From assembly GCF_016583565.1 (NCBI RefSeq), contig NZ_NRRF01000021.1, positions 1 through 64,000 on the forward strand: a stretch of 64,000 nt of DNA, read 5' to 3'. Under the pieces are notes generated by a model, which was given only the letters and a program-made list of their open reading frames with translations, searched no databases and was not told the origin of the DNA. Every line of letters starts with the position of its first letter. Position 1 is the stretch's first letter. The stretch is from Thiocystis violacea. GTDB lineage: Bacteria > Pseudomonadota > Gammaproteobacteria > Chromatiales > Chromatiaceae. Of this stretch, positions 54,009 to 64,000 are shown piece by piece. A program made the position numbers and the translations under genes.

Positions 54009-55624
54009 GGTGTCGCCTCTCCCCGCAGCTTCTCTTCGTACTCATCCCGAAAATAGCGCAGCGTGCTCAACACCGGGTTCGGCGCCGTTTGCCCGAGTCC
54101 GCAGAGGCTGGTGGCCTGCACCACCTCGCACAGTTCTTCGAGCAGGGCGAGGTCCGCATGGCTGCCCCGTGCCTTGGTGATCTTGTCCAGCAGGCCGTGC
54201 ATCTGCTGAGTACCGGTGCGGCAGGGCACGCACTTGCCGCAGGACTCCGTCATGCAGAACTCCATGAAGTAGCGCGCCACGTCCACCATGGAGGAGGTCT
54301 CATCCATCACGATCATGCCGCCGGAGCCCATCATGGTCCCCAGCGTCTTGAGGCTGTCGTAATCCACCGGAATGTCCAGGTGCGCTTGCGGGATGCAGCC
54401 GCCGGAAGGGCCGCCCGTTTGCACGGCTTTGAAGGCCTTGCCGTCGGGGATGCCGCCGCCGATCACCTCGATGATGTCCCTCAAGGTCGTGCCCATGGGG
54501 ACTTCGATCAGGCCCGTGTTCGCGATCTTGCCCGCGAGGGCGAAGACTTTCGTCCCCTTCGATTTCTCCGTGCCGATGGCGGCAAGCCAGTCACCGCCCT
54601 CGCGGATGATGGGGGCGATGTTGGCGAAGGTCTCGACGTTGTTGATGAGCGTCGGACAACCCCAGAGACCGGACTCGGCCGGATAGGGCGGGCGTGGTCT
54701 GGGTTGTCCGCGCAGTCCCTCGATCGAGGCCATGAGGGCCGTCTCCTCGCCGCAGACGAAGGCGCCGGCGCCGAGACGGATTTCGACTTCGAAGCTGAAT
54801 TGGGTGTCGGCCACCTTCGATCCAAGGAATCCAGCCCGTTTCGCCTTGCGGATGGCGGTCTGAAGTCGCTCGACGGCGAGCGGATACTCAGCGCGGACGT
54901 AGATGTAGGCCTTGTTGGCTCCCACGGCATAGGCGGCGATGGCCATGCCCTCCAGAATGCGATGGGGATCGGATTCCAGCACGGCCCTGTCCATGAAGGC
55001 GCCCGGATCGCCCTCGTCGGCGTTGCAGATGACATACTTCTGATCACCGGGCATCTTGGCGACCGTCGACCATTTGAGGCCGGTCGGATAGCCGCCGCCC
55101 CCCCGTCCGCGCAGTCCGCTAGCGGTCACCTCGCGCAAGACATCGGCGGGGGTCATCTCGGAGAGCGCCTTGACCAGGGCGGAGTAGCCGCCGACGGCGA
55201 CATAGCCCTTGAAACTATCCGGGTCGATGATGCCGGAGTTCTCGAGGACGACCCGTTGCTGGCGCGCGAAGAAGGGCTGATCGGTGGGGCAGCGCAGCCG
55301 ATCGACGGGGGCGCCGCCGACGCTTGCGAGGATGTCCGGGGCGTCGTCCGGCGTGACGTCGCGATAGAGGACGGAGTGGATGAGGTCGGCGTCCTTGTCC
55401 GCCACGGCGACCAGCGGGCCCGCCGAGCAGAGTCCCATGCAGCCGACCCCTTTGACCTTGCAGTGATCTGTGGCGTCGCCACAGGCCTCGGTGAGTGCCG
55501 TCATGACCGGAGCGGCGCCAGAGGATTGGCAGCTCGCGGCCATGCAGACGCGCACCTCGTGCGTGATGTGGGCCTCTTCCGCTCTGAAGTCGGCGGCCTT
55601 TTCGGCCAGATCTTCAAGATGCAT
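54005..55624 (-). CDS. hoxF: NADH-binding diaphorase subunit HoxF
   Basis: 539 residues. N-terminal thioredoxin-like [2Fe-2S] domain with Cys27, Cys32, Cys62 and Cys66; FMN/NADH-binding part with [16 protein letters not shown] (171-186); C-terminal [4Fe-4S] motif [13 protein letters not shown]. Oxidises or reduces NAD(H) for the hydrogenase. The start ATG at 55624 lies one base after the hoxE stop codon. Same design as NuoF plus a NuoE-like N-terminus. Confidence 0.96.
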   Translation of the reverse strand: MHLEDLAEKAADFRAEEAHITHEVRVCMAASCQSSGAAPVMTALTEACGDATDHCKVKGVGCMGLCSAGPLVAVADKDADLIHSVLYRDVTPDDAPDILASVGGAPVDRLRCPTDQPFFARQQRVVLENSGIIDPDSFKGYVAVGGYSALVKALSEMTPADVLREVTASGLRGRGGGGYPTGLKWSTVAKMPGDQKYVICNADEGDPGAFMDRAVLESDPHRILEGMAIAAYAVGANKAYIYVRAEYPLAVERLQTAIRKAKRAGFLGSKVADTQFSFEVEIRLGAGAFVCGEETALMASIEGLRGQPRPRPPYPAESGLWGCPTLINNVETFANIAPIIREGGDWLAAIGTEKSKGTKVFALAGKIANTGLIEVPMGTTLRDIIEVIGGGIPDGKAFKAVQTGGPSGGCIPQAHLDIPVDYDSLKTLGTMMGSGGMIVMDETSSMVDVARYFMEFCMTESCGKCVPCRTGTQQMHGLLDKITKARGSHADLALLEELCEVVQATSLCGLGQTAPNPVLSTLRYFRDEYEEKLRGEATP

Positions 55625-55625
55625 A

Positions 55626-56120
55626 TCAGTCCAACTCCTCGAGCTTGGCGGTCAGTGTGTCGGAGTTCAGCTTGCCGATGACATCGCCGTCCAGGACGAC
55701 GGCGGGCGCAAGTCCGCAGGCACCCACGCAGCGCGCCGTGAGGACCGAGAGCCGGTCGTCTTCGGTGGTTTCCCCGGCGTTCACGCCGTAGCGCTCCTCG
55801 ATGCCCTCCAAGAGTGCTCCGGCGCCCTTGATGTAACAGGCGGTGCCTGTACAGATGACGCAGGCGTGGCGGCCCTTCGGCTTGAGCATGAAGATGTGGT
55901 AGAAGGTGGCCACGCCAAAGACCTTGCTGAGCGGCAAGTCGAGCGAGGCGGCGACGAAACGCAGAGAGGTCTCGTCGAGGAAGCCGAAGGCGTCCTGAAC
56001 GCTGTGCAGCGTTTCGATGAGGGCATGATCCGCATAGCCATTACGGCGCATGGCGGCGTTGACCAGTTTCCAGCGCTTGTCGTCGCTGGGCATCGGAGGT
56101 CTTGCGAGCTGCAGTGTCAT
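55626..56120 (-). CDS. hoxE: diaphorase subunit HoxE (NuoE-like)
   Basis: 164 residues from ATG at 56120, chosen because GGGAG is 5 bases upstream; a TTG at 56132 would overlap that site. Thioredoxin-like [2Fe-2S] protein with four Cys: [12 protein letters not shown] and [12 protein letters not shown]. First gene of the hox operon. A 273-bp gap to divergent pssA must hold the operon promoter; a weak sigma-54-like sequence lacks the needed GG and was not accepted. Confidence 0.95.
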   Translation of the reverse strand: MTLQLARPPMPSDDKRWKLVNAAMRRNGYADHALIETLHSVQDAFGFLDETSLRFVAASLDLPLSKVFGVATFYHIFMLKPKGRHACVICTGTACYIKGAGALLEGIEERYGVNAGETTEDDRLSVLTARCVGACGLAPAVVLDGDVIGKLNSDTLTAKLEELD

Positions 56121-56319
56121 GTCATCTCCCAAGGCGGACGGGTTCAGGAGTGGTCGGCGTGAGGCGTCTCGAGGTCGGTATCGAAGCCAGGTGGGTGGAA
56201 CTCGGGTTGCGGCTGCGACGAGCTGGCACTATGACGCAAGTGTATGACAGATTCGAGGCTAGATTTCGAATCCTTATTTGGGTGCTCGAAAGATCTTCCA
56301 AGTCCGCGCTCGGCGCGCT

Positions 56320-56348
56320 TTCGGCAGGCTTCCCGCCGCGGCTATACT
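56320..56348 (+). promoter_or_regulatory. possible sigma-70 promoter of pssA
   Basis: A good -10 box TATACT at 56343-56348 with TTCGGC 17 bases upstream (56320-56325, 3 of 6 consensus positions). Predicted transcription start near 56355, 40 bases before the pssA ATG. Confidence 0.4.
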
Positions 56349-56393
56349 CGGGCCTGCGACCGGCCCCGGGGCCGACAACCGAATCCGAGACCT

Positions 56394-57152
56394 ATGGACG
56401 AAACCCTTCCGCCTAGAAAGAGACCGCGCGGGATCTACCTGCTGCCGAACCTGTTCACGACCGCGGCGCTGTTTGCGGGCTTCTATGCCGTGCTGTCGGC
56501 GACCCAAGACCGCTTCGAGGCGGCGGCCCTCGCCATTCTGGCGGCCATGCTGCTCGATGGATTCGACGGCCGCATTGCGCGGATTACCCATACCCAGAGC
56601 GACTTCGGCGCCGAGTACGACAGTCTGTCGGATATGGTGGCCTTTGGTGTCGCCCCGGCCTTGGTGGCCTATCACTGGGCGTTGGGGGAGCTGGGCAAGG
56701 TCGGGTGGCTGGCCGCCTTTGTGTTCACTGCGGCGGCGGCATTGCGCCTGGCGCGTTTCAACACGCAGGTCGGCATCGCGGACAAGCGTTATTTCCAGGG
56801 GCTCGCCAGTCCATCGGCCGCGGCCATTGTCGCGACAGGGATCTGGACCGCGAACGACCTGGGGATCGATGGCTCGGATGTGTCCTGGCTGGCGGCCTTC
56901 CTCACCGCGGGTGCTGGGCTGTTGATGGTGAGCAACTTCAGGTACTTCAGCTTCAAGCAGCTCGATCTCCAAGGCCGGGTTCCATTTCTGCTGGCCGTGG
57001 CGGTCATGCTCGGCTTCGCCGTGGTCTACATCTATCCGCCGCTGGTGCTCTTCGCGATGGCGATCACCTACGCGGTCTCAGGCCCGGCCTGGACGCTCTT
57101 CCGGCTCAAGCGCAGCCGTGACCGCCGGCGTCGGGGCGTGCCGGAGACTTGA
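56394..57152 (+). CDS. pssA: CDP-diacylglycerol-serine O-phosphatidyltransferase
   Basis: Membrane enzyme making phosphatidylserine, precursor of phosphatidylethanolamine. 252 residues from ATG at 56394. The CDP-alcohol phosphotransferase motif is complete: LLDGFDGRIARITHTQSDFG then EYDSLSDMVAFG. Eight or so hydrophobic helices. The Bacillus-type (subclass II) form. The longer frame to 56244 lies upstream of the promoter candidate. Confidence 0.92.
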   Translation: MDETLPPRKRPRGIYLLPNLFTTAALFAGFYAVLSATQDRFEAAALAILAAMLLDGFDGRIARITHTQSDFGAEYDSLSDMVAFGVAPALVAYHWALGELGKVGWLAAFVFTAAAALRLARFNTQVGIADKRYFQGLASPSAAAIVATGIWTANDLGIDGSDVSWLAAFLTAGAGLLMVSNFRYFSFKQLDLQGRVPFLLAVAVMLGFAVVYIYPPLVLFAMAITYAVSGPAWTLFRLKRSRDRRRRGVPET

Positions 57153-57230
57153 GCCGGGCGCACCTCGGTCAGGGGTGTCGTCGCTGGTCGTCTGTTGATG
57201 GTCGTCGAAGGGGGCGTTGGGCGTGGCAAA

Positions 57231-57270
57231 GAAAAAGGCGCTTAGCCTGTGAGCTAAGCGCCTTTTTCTT
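57231..57270. terminator. bidirectional intrinsic terminator (pssA / tRNA-Leu)
   Basis: A perfect 10-bp stem GGCGCTTAGC / GCTAAGCGCC (57237-57246, 57253-57262) with a 6-base loop. It is flanked by A-rich (57231-57236) and T-rich (57263-57270) tracts, so it works on both strands: after pssA on plus and after tRNA-Leu on minus. Confidence 0.92.
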
Positions 57271-57275
57271 CTGCT

Positions 57276-57297
57276 GTCACCGTCATTCGACGGTGAC
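57276..57297. other. second hairpin between tRNA-Leu and the terminator
   Basis: A perfect 9-bp stem GTCACCGTC / GACGGTGAC (57276-57284, 57289-57297) with a 4-base loop, just 3' of the tRNA on the minus strand. It may be a 3'-trailer processing structure. Confidence 0.5.
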
Positions 57298-57303
57298 TGA
57301 ATT

Positions 57304-57390
57304 TGGTGCCGAGAAGAGGACTCGAACCTCCACGAACTTTCGTTCACATGGACCTGAACCATGCGCGTCTACCAATTCCGCCACCTCGGC
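57304..57390 (-). tRNA. tRNA-Leu, anticodon CAG
   Basis: 87 bases including an encoded CCA (57306-57304). Acceptor GCCGAGG pairs with the 3' end; D-loop GGTAG, anticodon stem CATGG / CCATG around loop TTCAGGT (anticodon CAG), long class II variable arm and T-loop GTTCGAGTC. Typical tRNA-Leu. Followed by hairpins and the bidirectional terminator. Confidence 0.97.
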
Positions 57391-57441
57391 AGGGGACGTT
57401 CGGATGGGCCTTTTCAACCCTGCTCCGTCTGTGGAGCGCGA

Positions 57442-57470
57442 ATATTAGTGAGACACGGCAGGCTTGTCAA
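57442..57470 (-). promoter_or_regulatory. near-consensus sigma-70 promoter of tRNA-Leu
   Basis: On the minus strand a perfect TTGACA (57470-57465) is 17 bases from TAATAT (57447-57442). Predicted start near 57435, about 45 bases before the tRNA 5' end at 57390. One of the two best promoters in the window. Confidence 0.9.
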
Positions 57471-57507
57471 CGCTACACTAACGTTTTTGGAATACGAACG
57501 AGATCAA

Positions 57508-59829
57508 GTGACACGACGCCGATCAACAGCACCCGCAAAGCCGCAAGATCCGCACCACCAGCGTGAGGCGAAGAAGTACGCCAACCCCATCCCCAGCCGG
57601 GAGTTCATCCTGGAGACGCTCGCCGCGCAGGGTGTTCCGCTCTCCTCCGATGAGCTTGCCGCGGCGCTGGCCCTCAAGGACGAGCAGGATGTCATCGCCC
57701 TCGAGCGACGCTTGGGGGCGATGGTCCGTGACGGCCAACTGGTCCGCAATCGCAACCAGGTCTACTGCCCGGTCAACAAGCGCGACCTCATCGCCGGACG
57801 TGTCATCGGTCATCCCGATGGCTTCGGGTTCGTTCGCCCGGAGGAGGGCGGCGATGACCTCTACCTCTACCCGAAGGAGATGCGCGCGCTCTTCCACGGT
57901 GATCGGGTCGTGGTGCGGGTGAGTGGCCGGGATCGACGTGGGCGGCTGGAAGGGGCGGTGGTTGAGATCCTGGAGCGCAACACCCGCTCGGTCGTCGGCC
58001 GGCTCTATAAGGAAGGCGGCGTCGGCTTCGTGGTGCCGGACAACAAACGTCTGACGCACGACATCATCATCCCCAGCGATCGAATCAATGGGGCTGAACA
58101 GGGCCAGATCGTGGTCGCGGAGATCACCGACCAGCCGACGCAACGCACCCAGCCGCTCGGGCGCATCGGCCAGGTGCTCGGCGATCACATGGCGCCGGGA
58201 ATGGAGACGGACATTGCCATCCGCACCCACGCCCTGCCCGTGGACTGGCCCGCTGAGGTCGAGTCGGAAATCGCCGATTTGACAGCCGAGGTCCCAGAGG
58301 CCGCGAAGCAAGGTCGCACGGATCTGCGCCAGCTGCCCTTGGTGACCATCGACGGCGCCGACGCCCGCGATTTCGACGATGCCGTCTACTGCGAGCGCAA
58401 GCCCAAGGGCTGGAAGCTGCTCGTGTGCATCGCGGATGTCTCGAGCTACGTCCAACCCGGTACCGCCTTGGATAAGGAGGCGCAGGCGCGCGGCAACTCG
58501 GTCTACTTCCCGGACCGCGTCATTCCCATGCTGCCCGAGATCCTGTCGAACGGGCTCTGCTCGCTGAATCCGCAGGTCGATCGCCTCTGCATGACCGCGG
58601 AGCTCTACATCAACGGCGAGGGCAAGGTCACCCGCACGCGCTTCTTCGAGGCCGTGATGCGTTCTCAGGCGCGTCTCACCTATGACCAGGTCGCCGCCAT
58701 GGTGGTGGACGGCGACGGCGAACTCTGCGAGCGTTTCGCTGAAGTCCTGCCTCACCTCCACGAGCTGTACCAGCTCTACCAAGTCCTGCACGGAACGCGG
58801 GCGGCGCGCGGTGCCATCGACTTCGATACCACGGAAACCAAGTTCGTCTTCACCGATCAGGGACGCATCGAGGCGGTGGTTCCCCAGGTGCGCAACGACG
58901 CGCACCGTTTGATCGAGGAGTGCATGCTGGCCGCCAATGTCGCGGCGGCGAGACTCTTCCAACGCAAACGCATCCCGGCCGTCTACCGCATCCACGACAC
59001 GCCGAGCGAGGAGAAGCTCACGGATCTGCGCGAGTTTCTGGGGCAGCTGGCTCTCAAGCTCCCCGGCGGTCCCAAGCCGACGGCGGCCGACTATGCCCAA
59101 CTGCTCGAACAGGTTCAGGGTCGGGCGGATCGGCGGCTCATCCAGACCGTGCTGCTGCGCTCCATGCAGCAGGCGATGTATAGCTCGGACAATGCCGGCC
59201 ACTTCGGCTTGGCCTATGACGCCTATACCCATTTCACCTCGCCGATCCGCCGCTACCCGGACCTCATCGTCCATCGGCTGATCAAGCACCTGCTCGCGGG
59301 CGGCACGGCGGCGGATCTGGACCTGTCGAAGATCGAGCTGCAGCAGGTCGCCGAGCACTGCTCGGGCACCGAGCGGCGCGCCGATGAGGCGACGCGCGAT
59401 GCCGAAGACTGGCTCAAGTGCGAGTTCATGCAGGACAAGCTGGGCGAGAAATTCGACGGCACCATCACCAGCGTCAACTCCTTCGGTATCTTCGTCGAGT
59501 TGGACGAGGTCTATGTCGACGGTCTGGTGCACATCACCGCGCTGGACAACGACTTCTATCACTTCGACCCCATTGGCCACCGTCTGCACGGTGAGCGCAC
59601 CGGCACCGTCTATCGCCTGGGCGACCGCCTGCGGGTTCAGGTCGCGGCCGTCAATCTGGACGATCGCAAGATCGACTTCGTGCTGGCCGACGCCGCCCCG
59701 CGCGGTGGAGGCAAGCGACCCAAGTCCGGCGAGCAGAAGCAGACACCGTCGAGCGAGCCTGCGGCGGGCAAGAGCCGATCGCGCGGCAAGCGCAAGCGTC
59801 AGTCGGGCGGCTCCAAGCCGGCGTCCTGA
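57508..59829 (+). CDS. rnr: ribonuclease R
   Basis: 3'-5' exoribonuclease, 773 residues. Order: N-terminal helix-turn-helix-like region, two cold-shock domains, RNB catalytic domain (TIDGADARDFDDAV metal-binding Asp cluster; GNSVYFPDRVIPMLPE), S1 domain (GTITSVNSFGIFVELD) and a Lys/Arg/Ser-rich tail (GKSRSRGKRKRQSGG). The start is GTG at 57508, with GAG 5 bases upstream, giving VTRRRS. The frame is open further upstream through the tRNA, which is not a real N-terminus. Operon with rlmB, the usual order. Confidence 0.94.
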   Translation: MTRRRSTAPAKPQDPHHQREAKKYANPIPSREFILETLAAQGVPLSSDELAAALALKDEQDVIALERRLGAMVRDGQLVRNRNQVYCPVNKRDLIAGRVIGHPDGFGFVRPEEGGDDLYLYPKEMRALFHGDRVVVRVSGRDRRGRLEGAVVEILERNTRSVVGRLYKEGGVGFVVPDNKRLTHDIIIPSDRINGAEQGQIVVAEITDQPTQRTQPLGRIGQVLGDHMAPGMETDIAIRTHALPVDWPAEVESEIADLTAEVPEAAKQGRTDLRQLPLVTIDGADARDFDDAVYCERKPKGWKLLVCIADVSSYVQPGTALDKEAQARGNSVYFPDRVIPMLPEILSNGLCSLNPQVDRLCMTAELYINGEGKVTRTRFFEAVMRSQARLTYDQVAAMVVDGDGELCERFAEVLPHLHELYQLYQVLHGTRAARGAIDFDTTETKFVFTDQGRIEAVVPQVRNDAHRLIEECMLAANVAAARLFQRKRIPAVYRIHDTPSEEKLTDLREFLGQLALKLPGGPKPTAADYAQLLEQVQGRADRRLIQTVLLRSMQQAMYSSDNAGHFGLAYDAYTHFTSPIRRYPDLIVHRLIKHLLAGGTAADLDLSKIELQQVAEHCSGTERRADEATRDAEDWLKCEFMQDKLGEKFDGTITSVNSFGIFVELDEVYVDGLVHITALDNDFYHFDPIGHRLHGERTGTVYRLGDRLRVQVAAVNLDDRKIDFVLADAAPRGGGKRPKSGEQKQTPSSEPAAGKSRSRGKRKRQSGGSKPAS

Positions 59830-59830
59830 G

Positions 59831-60577
59831 ATGAGCGAGCAGACGCCGGTCGCTGGAATCCACAGCGTCCGCACCGCACTCAAGCATGGCTCGGACGGGG
59901 TGTGCGAGGTCTGGCTGGAGCGCAGCCGCCGCGACCGGCGACTGGCCGAGCTCGCTGAGCTGGCGAAGGCGGGCGGGGTCAAGATCCGACAGGTCGATCG
60001 CGACGAGTTGGAGCGGGTAGCGGAAGGCGCGAATCATCAGGGTGCCCTAGCCTGGGTGCGGGTGCCTGCCGCGCGCTCCGAGCGGGATCTCATGGGGCTC
60101 CTGGAGGCGCTCGAAGGGCCACCCTTTCTCCTCCTGCTCGATGAGGTGCAGGATCCGCACAATCTCGGTGCCTGTCTGCGCACGGCAGAGGCCGCCGGGG
60201 TGCACGCGGTCATCGCACCCAAGGACAACGCCGTGGGTCTTACGCCCGTGGTCTGCAAGGTGGCCAGCGGGGCCGCGGAGACACTGCCCTATATCCAGGT
60301 GACCAATCTCGCGCGCAGCATGGAGGCGCTCAAGGAGCGCGGCATCTGGTTGACCGGGACGGCCGGCGAGGCGACGGACGAGCTCTTCGCGGTCGACCTG
60401 ACCGGCGCGCTCGGCTTGGTCATGGGGAGCGAGGGCAGCGGCTTGCGGCGATTGACGCGCGAGCGCTGCGATGCCTTGGTGAAGCTGCCCATGTCTGGCA
60501 AGGTCGAGAGCCTGAATGTCTCGGTCGCCGCCGGAGTCTGCCTCTTCGAGGCGGTCAGGCAGCGTCGCGGTCGATGA
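59831..60577 (+). CDS. rlmB: 23S rRNA (guanosine-2251-2'-O)-methyltransferase RlmB
   Basis: SPOUT-class methyltransferase of 248 residues. N-terminal substrate-binding domain (VAGIHSVRTAL) then the knotted catalytic domain: DPHNLGACLRTAEAAG, GLVMGSEGSGLRRL and KLPMSGKVESLNVSVAAG. The ATG is one base after the rnr stop. The longer frame beginning at 59384 is a shadow inside rnr. Confidence 0.95.
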   Translation: MSEQTPVAGIHSVRTALKHGSDGVCEVWLERSRRDRRLAELAELAKAGGVKIRQVDRDELERVAEGANHQGALAWVRVPAARSERDLMGLLEALEGPPFLLLLDEVQDPHNLGACLRTAEAAGVHAVIAPKDNAVGLTPVVCKVASGAAETLPYIQVTNLARSMEALKERGIWLTGTAGEATDELFAVDLTGALGLVMGSEGSGLRRLTRERCDALVKLPMSGKVESLNVSVAAGVCLFEAVRQRRGR

Positions 60578-60854
60578 GTCTGCGCGGAGCGTCCGGCATG
60601 CTCGGTGCCGCCTGTGGGTCGTGAGTGCGGTGAAACCCATGGCGACCCTAAGTTCCCCACTCACGTATGATGTCCAGCATCGGGCACGGCGAGGCGTCAC
60701 GCCGGATGACGACGGTTGCGCAGCCCGGGGTGCGTTTCCTTCGACGTCACTCGGCGCGCGCGCTGTCCTGTCCCTCTCCCGGAGTAGGCGCGGGAGACCT
60801 TGTGCGCCTTCGGTGCGCGTTTCTCGCTAACCCTAGCACCTAGAGCAATCGCCC

Positions 60855-63800
60855 ATGTTCGTTCTTCGTGGCGCTCCCGCCGTCTCTGAATTCCGTCTCC
60901 GCAAGCTTGCCGAGCGTCTCGGCGAGCAGACCGGCGCCCAGATCCAAGTCTATGCCGAGTATGTGCATTTCGCGCAGCTCTCTGGCGAGCTGAACGATGG
61001 GGAGCGTGCCATCCTGGAGCGTCTCCTGCGCTACGGGCCGGTCCTGCCCGCGCACGACCCCGAGGGCGCCGTGATCCTGGTGATCCCGCGGCCGGGCACC
61101 ATCTCGCCCTGGTCCTCGAAGGCGACGGATATTGCGCACAACTGCGGTCTCTCGGCCGTTCGCAGGCTGGAGCGCGGGATCGCCTATTATCTGACGGCTT
61201 CTGGTGAACCCATCGACAGCCCGGCGTTGCAGACGGCGGCGGCGCTGCTCCACGACCGCATGACCCAGGTCGCACTCTTCACGATGGAGGACGCCCATCG
61301 TCTCTTCGACCAGGCCGCGCCGCGTCCGTCGGAGCGCATCGATCTGCTGGGCCTGGGGCGTCCGGCCCTGGCGGCGGCCAACCTGGAGCTGGGTCTGGCG
61401 CTGTCCGAGGACGAGATCGACTACCTCGCGGAGAGCTTCGCCGCCCTGGGCCGCAATCCGACCGACGTCGAGCTGATGATGTTCGCCCAGGCGAACTCGG
61501 AGCACTGCCGGCACAAGATCTTCAATGCCGACTGGGCCATCGACGGCGAGCGGCAAGAGCGATCGCTCTTCAGCATGATCCGCAACACGACGCAGAAGGC
61601 ACCTCAGGGCGTGCTGTCCGCTTACAAGGACAACGCGGCCGTGATCGAGGGCTGGGAGGGCCGGCGCTTCATTCCCTGCCCGGAGACCGGGGTCTATTGC
61701 GAGTCCGAGGAGGAGATCCACCTCCTCATGAAGGTCGAGACGCACAATCATCCCACGGCCATCGCGCCGGATCCGGGTGCCGCGACCGGCTCGGGTGGGG
61801 AGATCCGCGACGAGGGCGCGACCGGGCTGGGCGCCAAGCCCAAGGCCGGACTCTGCGGCTTCTCCGTCTCCAATCTGAGGATCCCCGGCCGCGAGCAGCC
61901 CTGGGAGCAGGATCACGGCAAGCCGGGGCGGATCGTCTCCGCGCTCGACATCATGCTCGAAGGCCCCATCGGTGCCGCGGCCTTCAACAACGAGTTCGGC
62001 CGCCCCAATCTGGCCGGCTATTTTCGTACCTACGAGCAGACCATCCCCGGACTGTCCGGCACGCCCGAGCTGCGCGGCTACCACAAACCCATCATGCTGG
62101 CCGGCGGCCTCGGCAACATTCGCAGCGAGCACGTCGAGAAGCGGCCATTCCCGGCCGGGACGCCGCTGGTGGTGCTGGGCGGTCCGGCGATGCTGATCGG
62201 CTTGGGTGGCGGTGCGGCGTCCAGCATGGCCTCGGGTACCTCGGCCGAGGATCTCGACTTCGCCTCGGTCCAGCGCGCCAACCCCGAGATGCAACGCCGT
62301 TGCCAGGAGGTCATCGACCGCTGCTGGTCGCGCGGGGAGGAGAATCCCATCCTCTTCATCCACGACGTCGGCGCCGGTGGGCTGTCCAATGCGCTGCCCG
62401 AGCTGGTTCACGACGGCGGACGGGGCGGGCGCTTCGGGCTGCGCGCCATCCCGAACGACGAGCCGGGCATGTCGCCGATGGGGATCTGGTGCAACGAAGC
62501 CCAGGAACGCTATGTCCTGGCGGTGGCCGCCGAGCAATTGGAGACGTTCAAGGCGATCTGCGAGCGTGAGCGGTGCCCTTACGCGGTTGTCGGCGAGGCG
62601 ACCGACGAAGAGCGCCTGGTTCTGGAGGATCCGCACTTCCAGGACAGCCCCATCGACATGCCGCTCTCGCTGCTGCTCGGCAAACCGCCCAAGATGCTGC
62701 GCGATGTGGCCCGGGTGCAGCCGCCCCGCGATGACTTCGATCCCAGCAAGATCGACATCGGCGCGGCCATCTACCGCGTCTTGCGGCTGCCCACGGTCGC
62801 GGACAAGAGCTTCCTCATCACCATCGGCGACCGCAGCATCACGGGGCAGGTGGCGCGAGAGCAGATGGTCGGCCCCTGGCAAATCCCGGTTGCGGACTGC
62901 GCCGTCACCATCAGCGACTTCCGTGGTTTCACGGGCGAGGCCATGGCCATCGGCGAGCGCACGCCGCTGGCCCTGCTGGACGCCCCGGCATCCGGCCGCA
63001 TGGCCGTCGGCGAGGCGCTCACCAATCTCGCCGCTGCCTCCATCCAGGCGCTGGGCGACATCAAACTCTCAGCGAACTGGATGGCCGCCGCAGGTCACCC
63101 CGGCGAGGATGCCCGTCTCTATGACACCGTGCGCGCGGTTGGGATGGAGCTGTGCGAGGCGCTTGGCATCGCCATCCCGGTCGGCAAGGACTCCATGAGC
63201 ATGAAGACGGTGTGGGCGGACGCCGAGGGCAACCGGCGCGAGATGACCGCGCCCCTGTCGCTCATCGTGTCGGCCTTTGCGCCGGTTGCCGACGTGCGGC
63301 GCACCCTGACACCCCAGCTGCGCACCAATGAGGGGGACTCCGACCTCATCCTGATCGACCTGGGTCGCGGCCGAAATCGGCTTGGCGGATCCTGCCTGGC
63401 GCAGGTCTTCAACCACATCGGTGGCGAGGGGCCGGATCTCGATAGCCCGGATCTGCTCAAGCGCTTTTTCGCGGCCATCCAGGAGCTGCGCGAGGAAGAT
63501 CTCATCCTCGCCTATCACGACAGGTCCGACGGCGGACTCATCACGACCCTCTGCGAAATGGCCTTCGCCGGTCACTGTGGTGTCGATGTGGATCTCGCCG
63601 CCGTCGGGCTGGATGACATGTCCGCGCTCTTCAGCGAAGAGCTGGGCGCCGTCATCCAGGTCCGCCACACCGACACGGACATCGTGCTCCAAATCTTGGA
63701 CTACTACGGCCTGGCCGAGTACAGCCCGGTCATCGGCATGCTGGACGATAGCGACGAGATCCGCATCTGCCGCCGCTGCAAGGTACTCTTCGAGGCCACT

Positions 63801-64000
63801 CGCGTGGATCTGCAACAGGCCTGGTCGGAGACCAGCTATTGGATGCAGTCCCTGCGCGACAACCCGGAGTGCGCCGAGGAGAGCTTCGCGCGCATCGCCG
63901 GCTTCGACCCGGGCCTCAATTCGGTCCTCACCTTCGACCCCGACGACGATGTGGCCGCACCCTACATCGAGCGGGGCGTGCGTCCGCCGATCGCCATCCT
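60855..64000 (+). CDS. purL: phosphoribosylformylglycinamidine synthase (PurL, large form), 3' end outside window
   Basis: ATP-dependent conversion of FGAR to FGAM in purine synthesis. About 1048 residues are visible of about 1300. Family features: [22 protein letters not shown] start, [21 protein letters not shown] followed by [22 protein letters not shown], and [10 protein letters not shown] with the PurM-like second half; the glutaminase domain lies beyond the edge. The 277-bp gap before it contains no supported gene and no PurR-like operator was recognised. Start at 60855 is the first ATG in frame. Confidence 0.95.
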   Translation, partial: MFVLRGAPAVSEFRLRKLAERLGEQTGAQIQVYAEYVHFAQLSGELNDGERAILERLLRYGPVLPAHDPEGAVILVIPRPGTISPWSSKATDIAHNCGLSAVRRLERGIAYYLTASGEPIDSPALQTAAALLHDRMTQVALFTMEDAHRLFDQAAPRPSERIDLLGLGRPALAAANLELGLALSEDEIDYLAESFAALGRNPTDVELMMFAQANSEHCRHKIFNADWAIDGERQERSLFSMIRNTTQKAPQGVLSAYKDNAAVIEGWEGRRFIPCPETGVYCESEEEIHLLMKVETHNHPTAIAPDPGAATGSGGEIRDEGATGLGAKPKAGLCGFSVSNLRIPGREQPWEQDHGKPGRIVSALDIMLEGPIGAAAFNNEFGRPNLAGYFRTYEQTIPGLSGTPELRGYHKPIMLAGGLGNIRSEHVEKRPFPAGTPLVVLGGPAMLIGLGGGAASSMASGTSAEDLDFASVQRANPEMQRRCQEVIDRCWSRGEENPILFIHDVGAGGLSNALPELVHDGGRGGRFGLRAIPNDEPGMSPMGIWCNEAQERYVLAVAAEQLETFKAICERERCPYAVVGEATDEERLVLEDPHFQDSPIDMPLSLLLGKPPKMLRDVARVQPPRDDFDPSKIDIGAAIYRVLRLPTVADKSFLITIGDRSITGQVAREQMVGPWQIPVADCAVTISDFRGFTGEAMAIGERTPLALLDAPASGRMAVGEALTNLAAASIQALGDIKLSANWMAAAGHPGEDARLYDTVRAVGMELCEALGIAIPVGKDSMSMKTVWADAEGNRREMTAPLSLIVSAFAPVADVRRTLTPQLRTNEGDSDLILIDLGRGRNRLGGSCLAQVFNHIGGEGPDLDSPDLLKRFFAAIQELREEDLILAYHDRSDGGLITTLCEMAFAGHCGVDVDLAAVGLDDMSALFSEELGAVIQVRHTDTDIVLQILDYYGLAEYSPVIGMLDDSDEIRICRRCKVLFEATRVDLQQAWSETSYWMQSLRDNPECAEESFARIAGFDPGLNSVLTFDPDDDVAAPYIERGVRPPIAI

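Noticed and set aside
56121..56300. Sigma-54-like promoter upstream of hoxE
   Set aside because: The best match (TGTCAT-N4-TTGC) lacks the essential GG of the -24 element.
57361..57507. Longer start of rnr through the tRNA-Leu gene
   Set aside because: It would read through the antisense strand of the tRNA and its promoter; the GTG at 57508 gives the expected N-terminus.

Overview
The window looks like a chromosomal segment of a purple sulfur bacterium (Gammaproteobacteria, probably Chromatiaceae). This is inferred from high GC content, a complete NAD-linked bidirectional hydrogenase operon (hoxEFUYHW), two DUF29 proteins, an AAA-like/PD-(D/E)XK protein (DUF1703 type) plus the tail of a second one, and ordinary gammaproteobacterial gene neighbourhoods (gph-ubiG, nrdR-ribD-ribE-ribBX-ribH-nusB-thiL, rnr-rlmB). 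I see no phage, complete insertion sequence, CRISPR array or rRNA. The genus cannot be fixed from the sequence alone.

Layout. 1-1.3 kb: tail of a nuclease-like gene and fbp (Calvin cycle/gluconeogenesis). 1.5-6.6 kb: a tetR-hlyD-RND efflux operon on the minus strand with a very clear promoter/operator. 6.8-10.8 kb: exported HAD phosphatase, aquaporin, arylsulfatase and a STAS-like protein, all minus. 10.9-16.4 kb: sigma-54 activator with three palindromic sites upstream, a K+ channel with a zinc ribbon, and small proteins of unknown role. 16.6-19.1 kb: divergent lrp-like regulator and leuA. 19.2-21.2 kb: a candidate 36-codon gene with its own terminator and a Cache-membrane-AlbA_2 protein. 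21.5-26.6 kb: small membrane proteins, a DUF45-type metalloprotease, pepA divergent from lptG (without lptF), and an RDD protein. 26.6-29.8 kb: PAS histidine kinase and FixJ-type regulator. 29.9-34.4 kb: btaB-btaA (betaine lipid synthesis) divergent from an HMGL-type aldolase/citrate synthase pair. 34.5-40.1 kb: DUF1703-type protein, SDR, squalene-synthase-like protein, gph, ubiG, DUF29.

40.9-48 kb: glyA and a plus-strand series nrdR, ribD, ribE, ribBX, ribH, nusB, thiL that covers most of riboflavin synthesis. 47.9-49.7 kb: an N6-adenine methyltransferase split by a one-base shift at a six-G run. 49.8-56.1 kb: hoxE-hoxF-DUF29-hoxU-hoxY-(95 aa ORF)-hoxH-hoxW on the minus strand. This would encode a soluble NAD(H)-coupled [NiFe] hydrogenase and its maturation protease; the DUF29 gene overlaps the hoxF stop codon. 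56.4-64 kb: pssA, a bidirectional terminator, tRNA-Leu(CAG) with a near-consensus promoter, rnr, rlmB and the 5' part of purL.

The strongest second-look items are the split methyltransferase, the btaAB operon, the aldolase-citrate synthase pair, the DUF29 insertion in the hox operon, the Cache/AlbA_2 fusion, the small ORF plus terminator at 19.2-19.4 kb, and an unusual number of 14-18 bp tandem duplications at gene borders. All family assignments come from reading motifs by eye; no database search was run.
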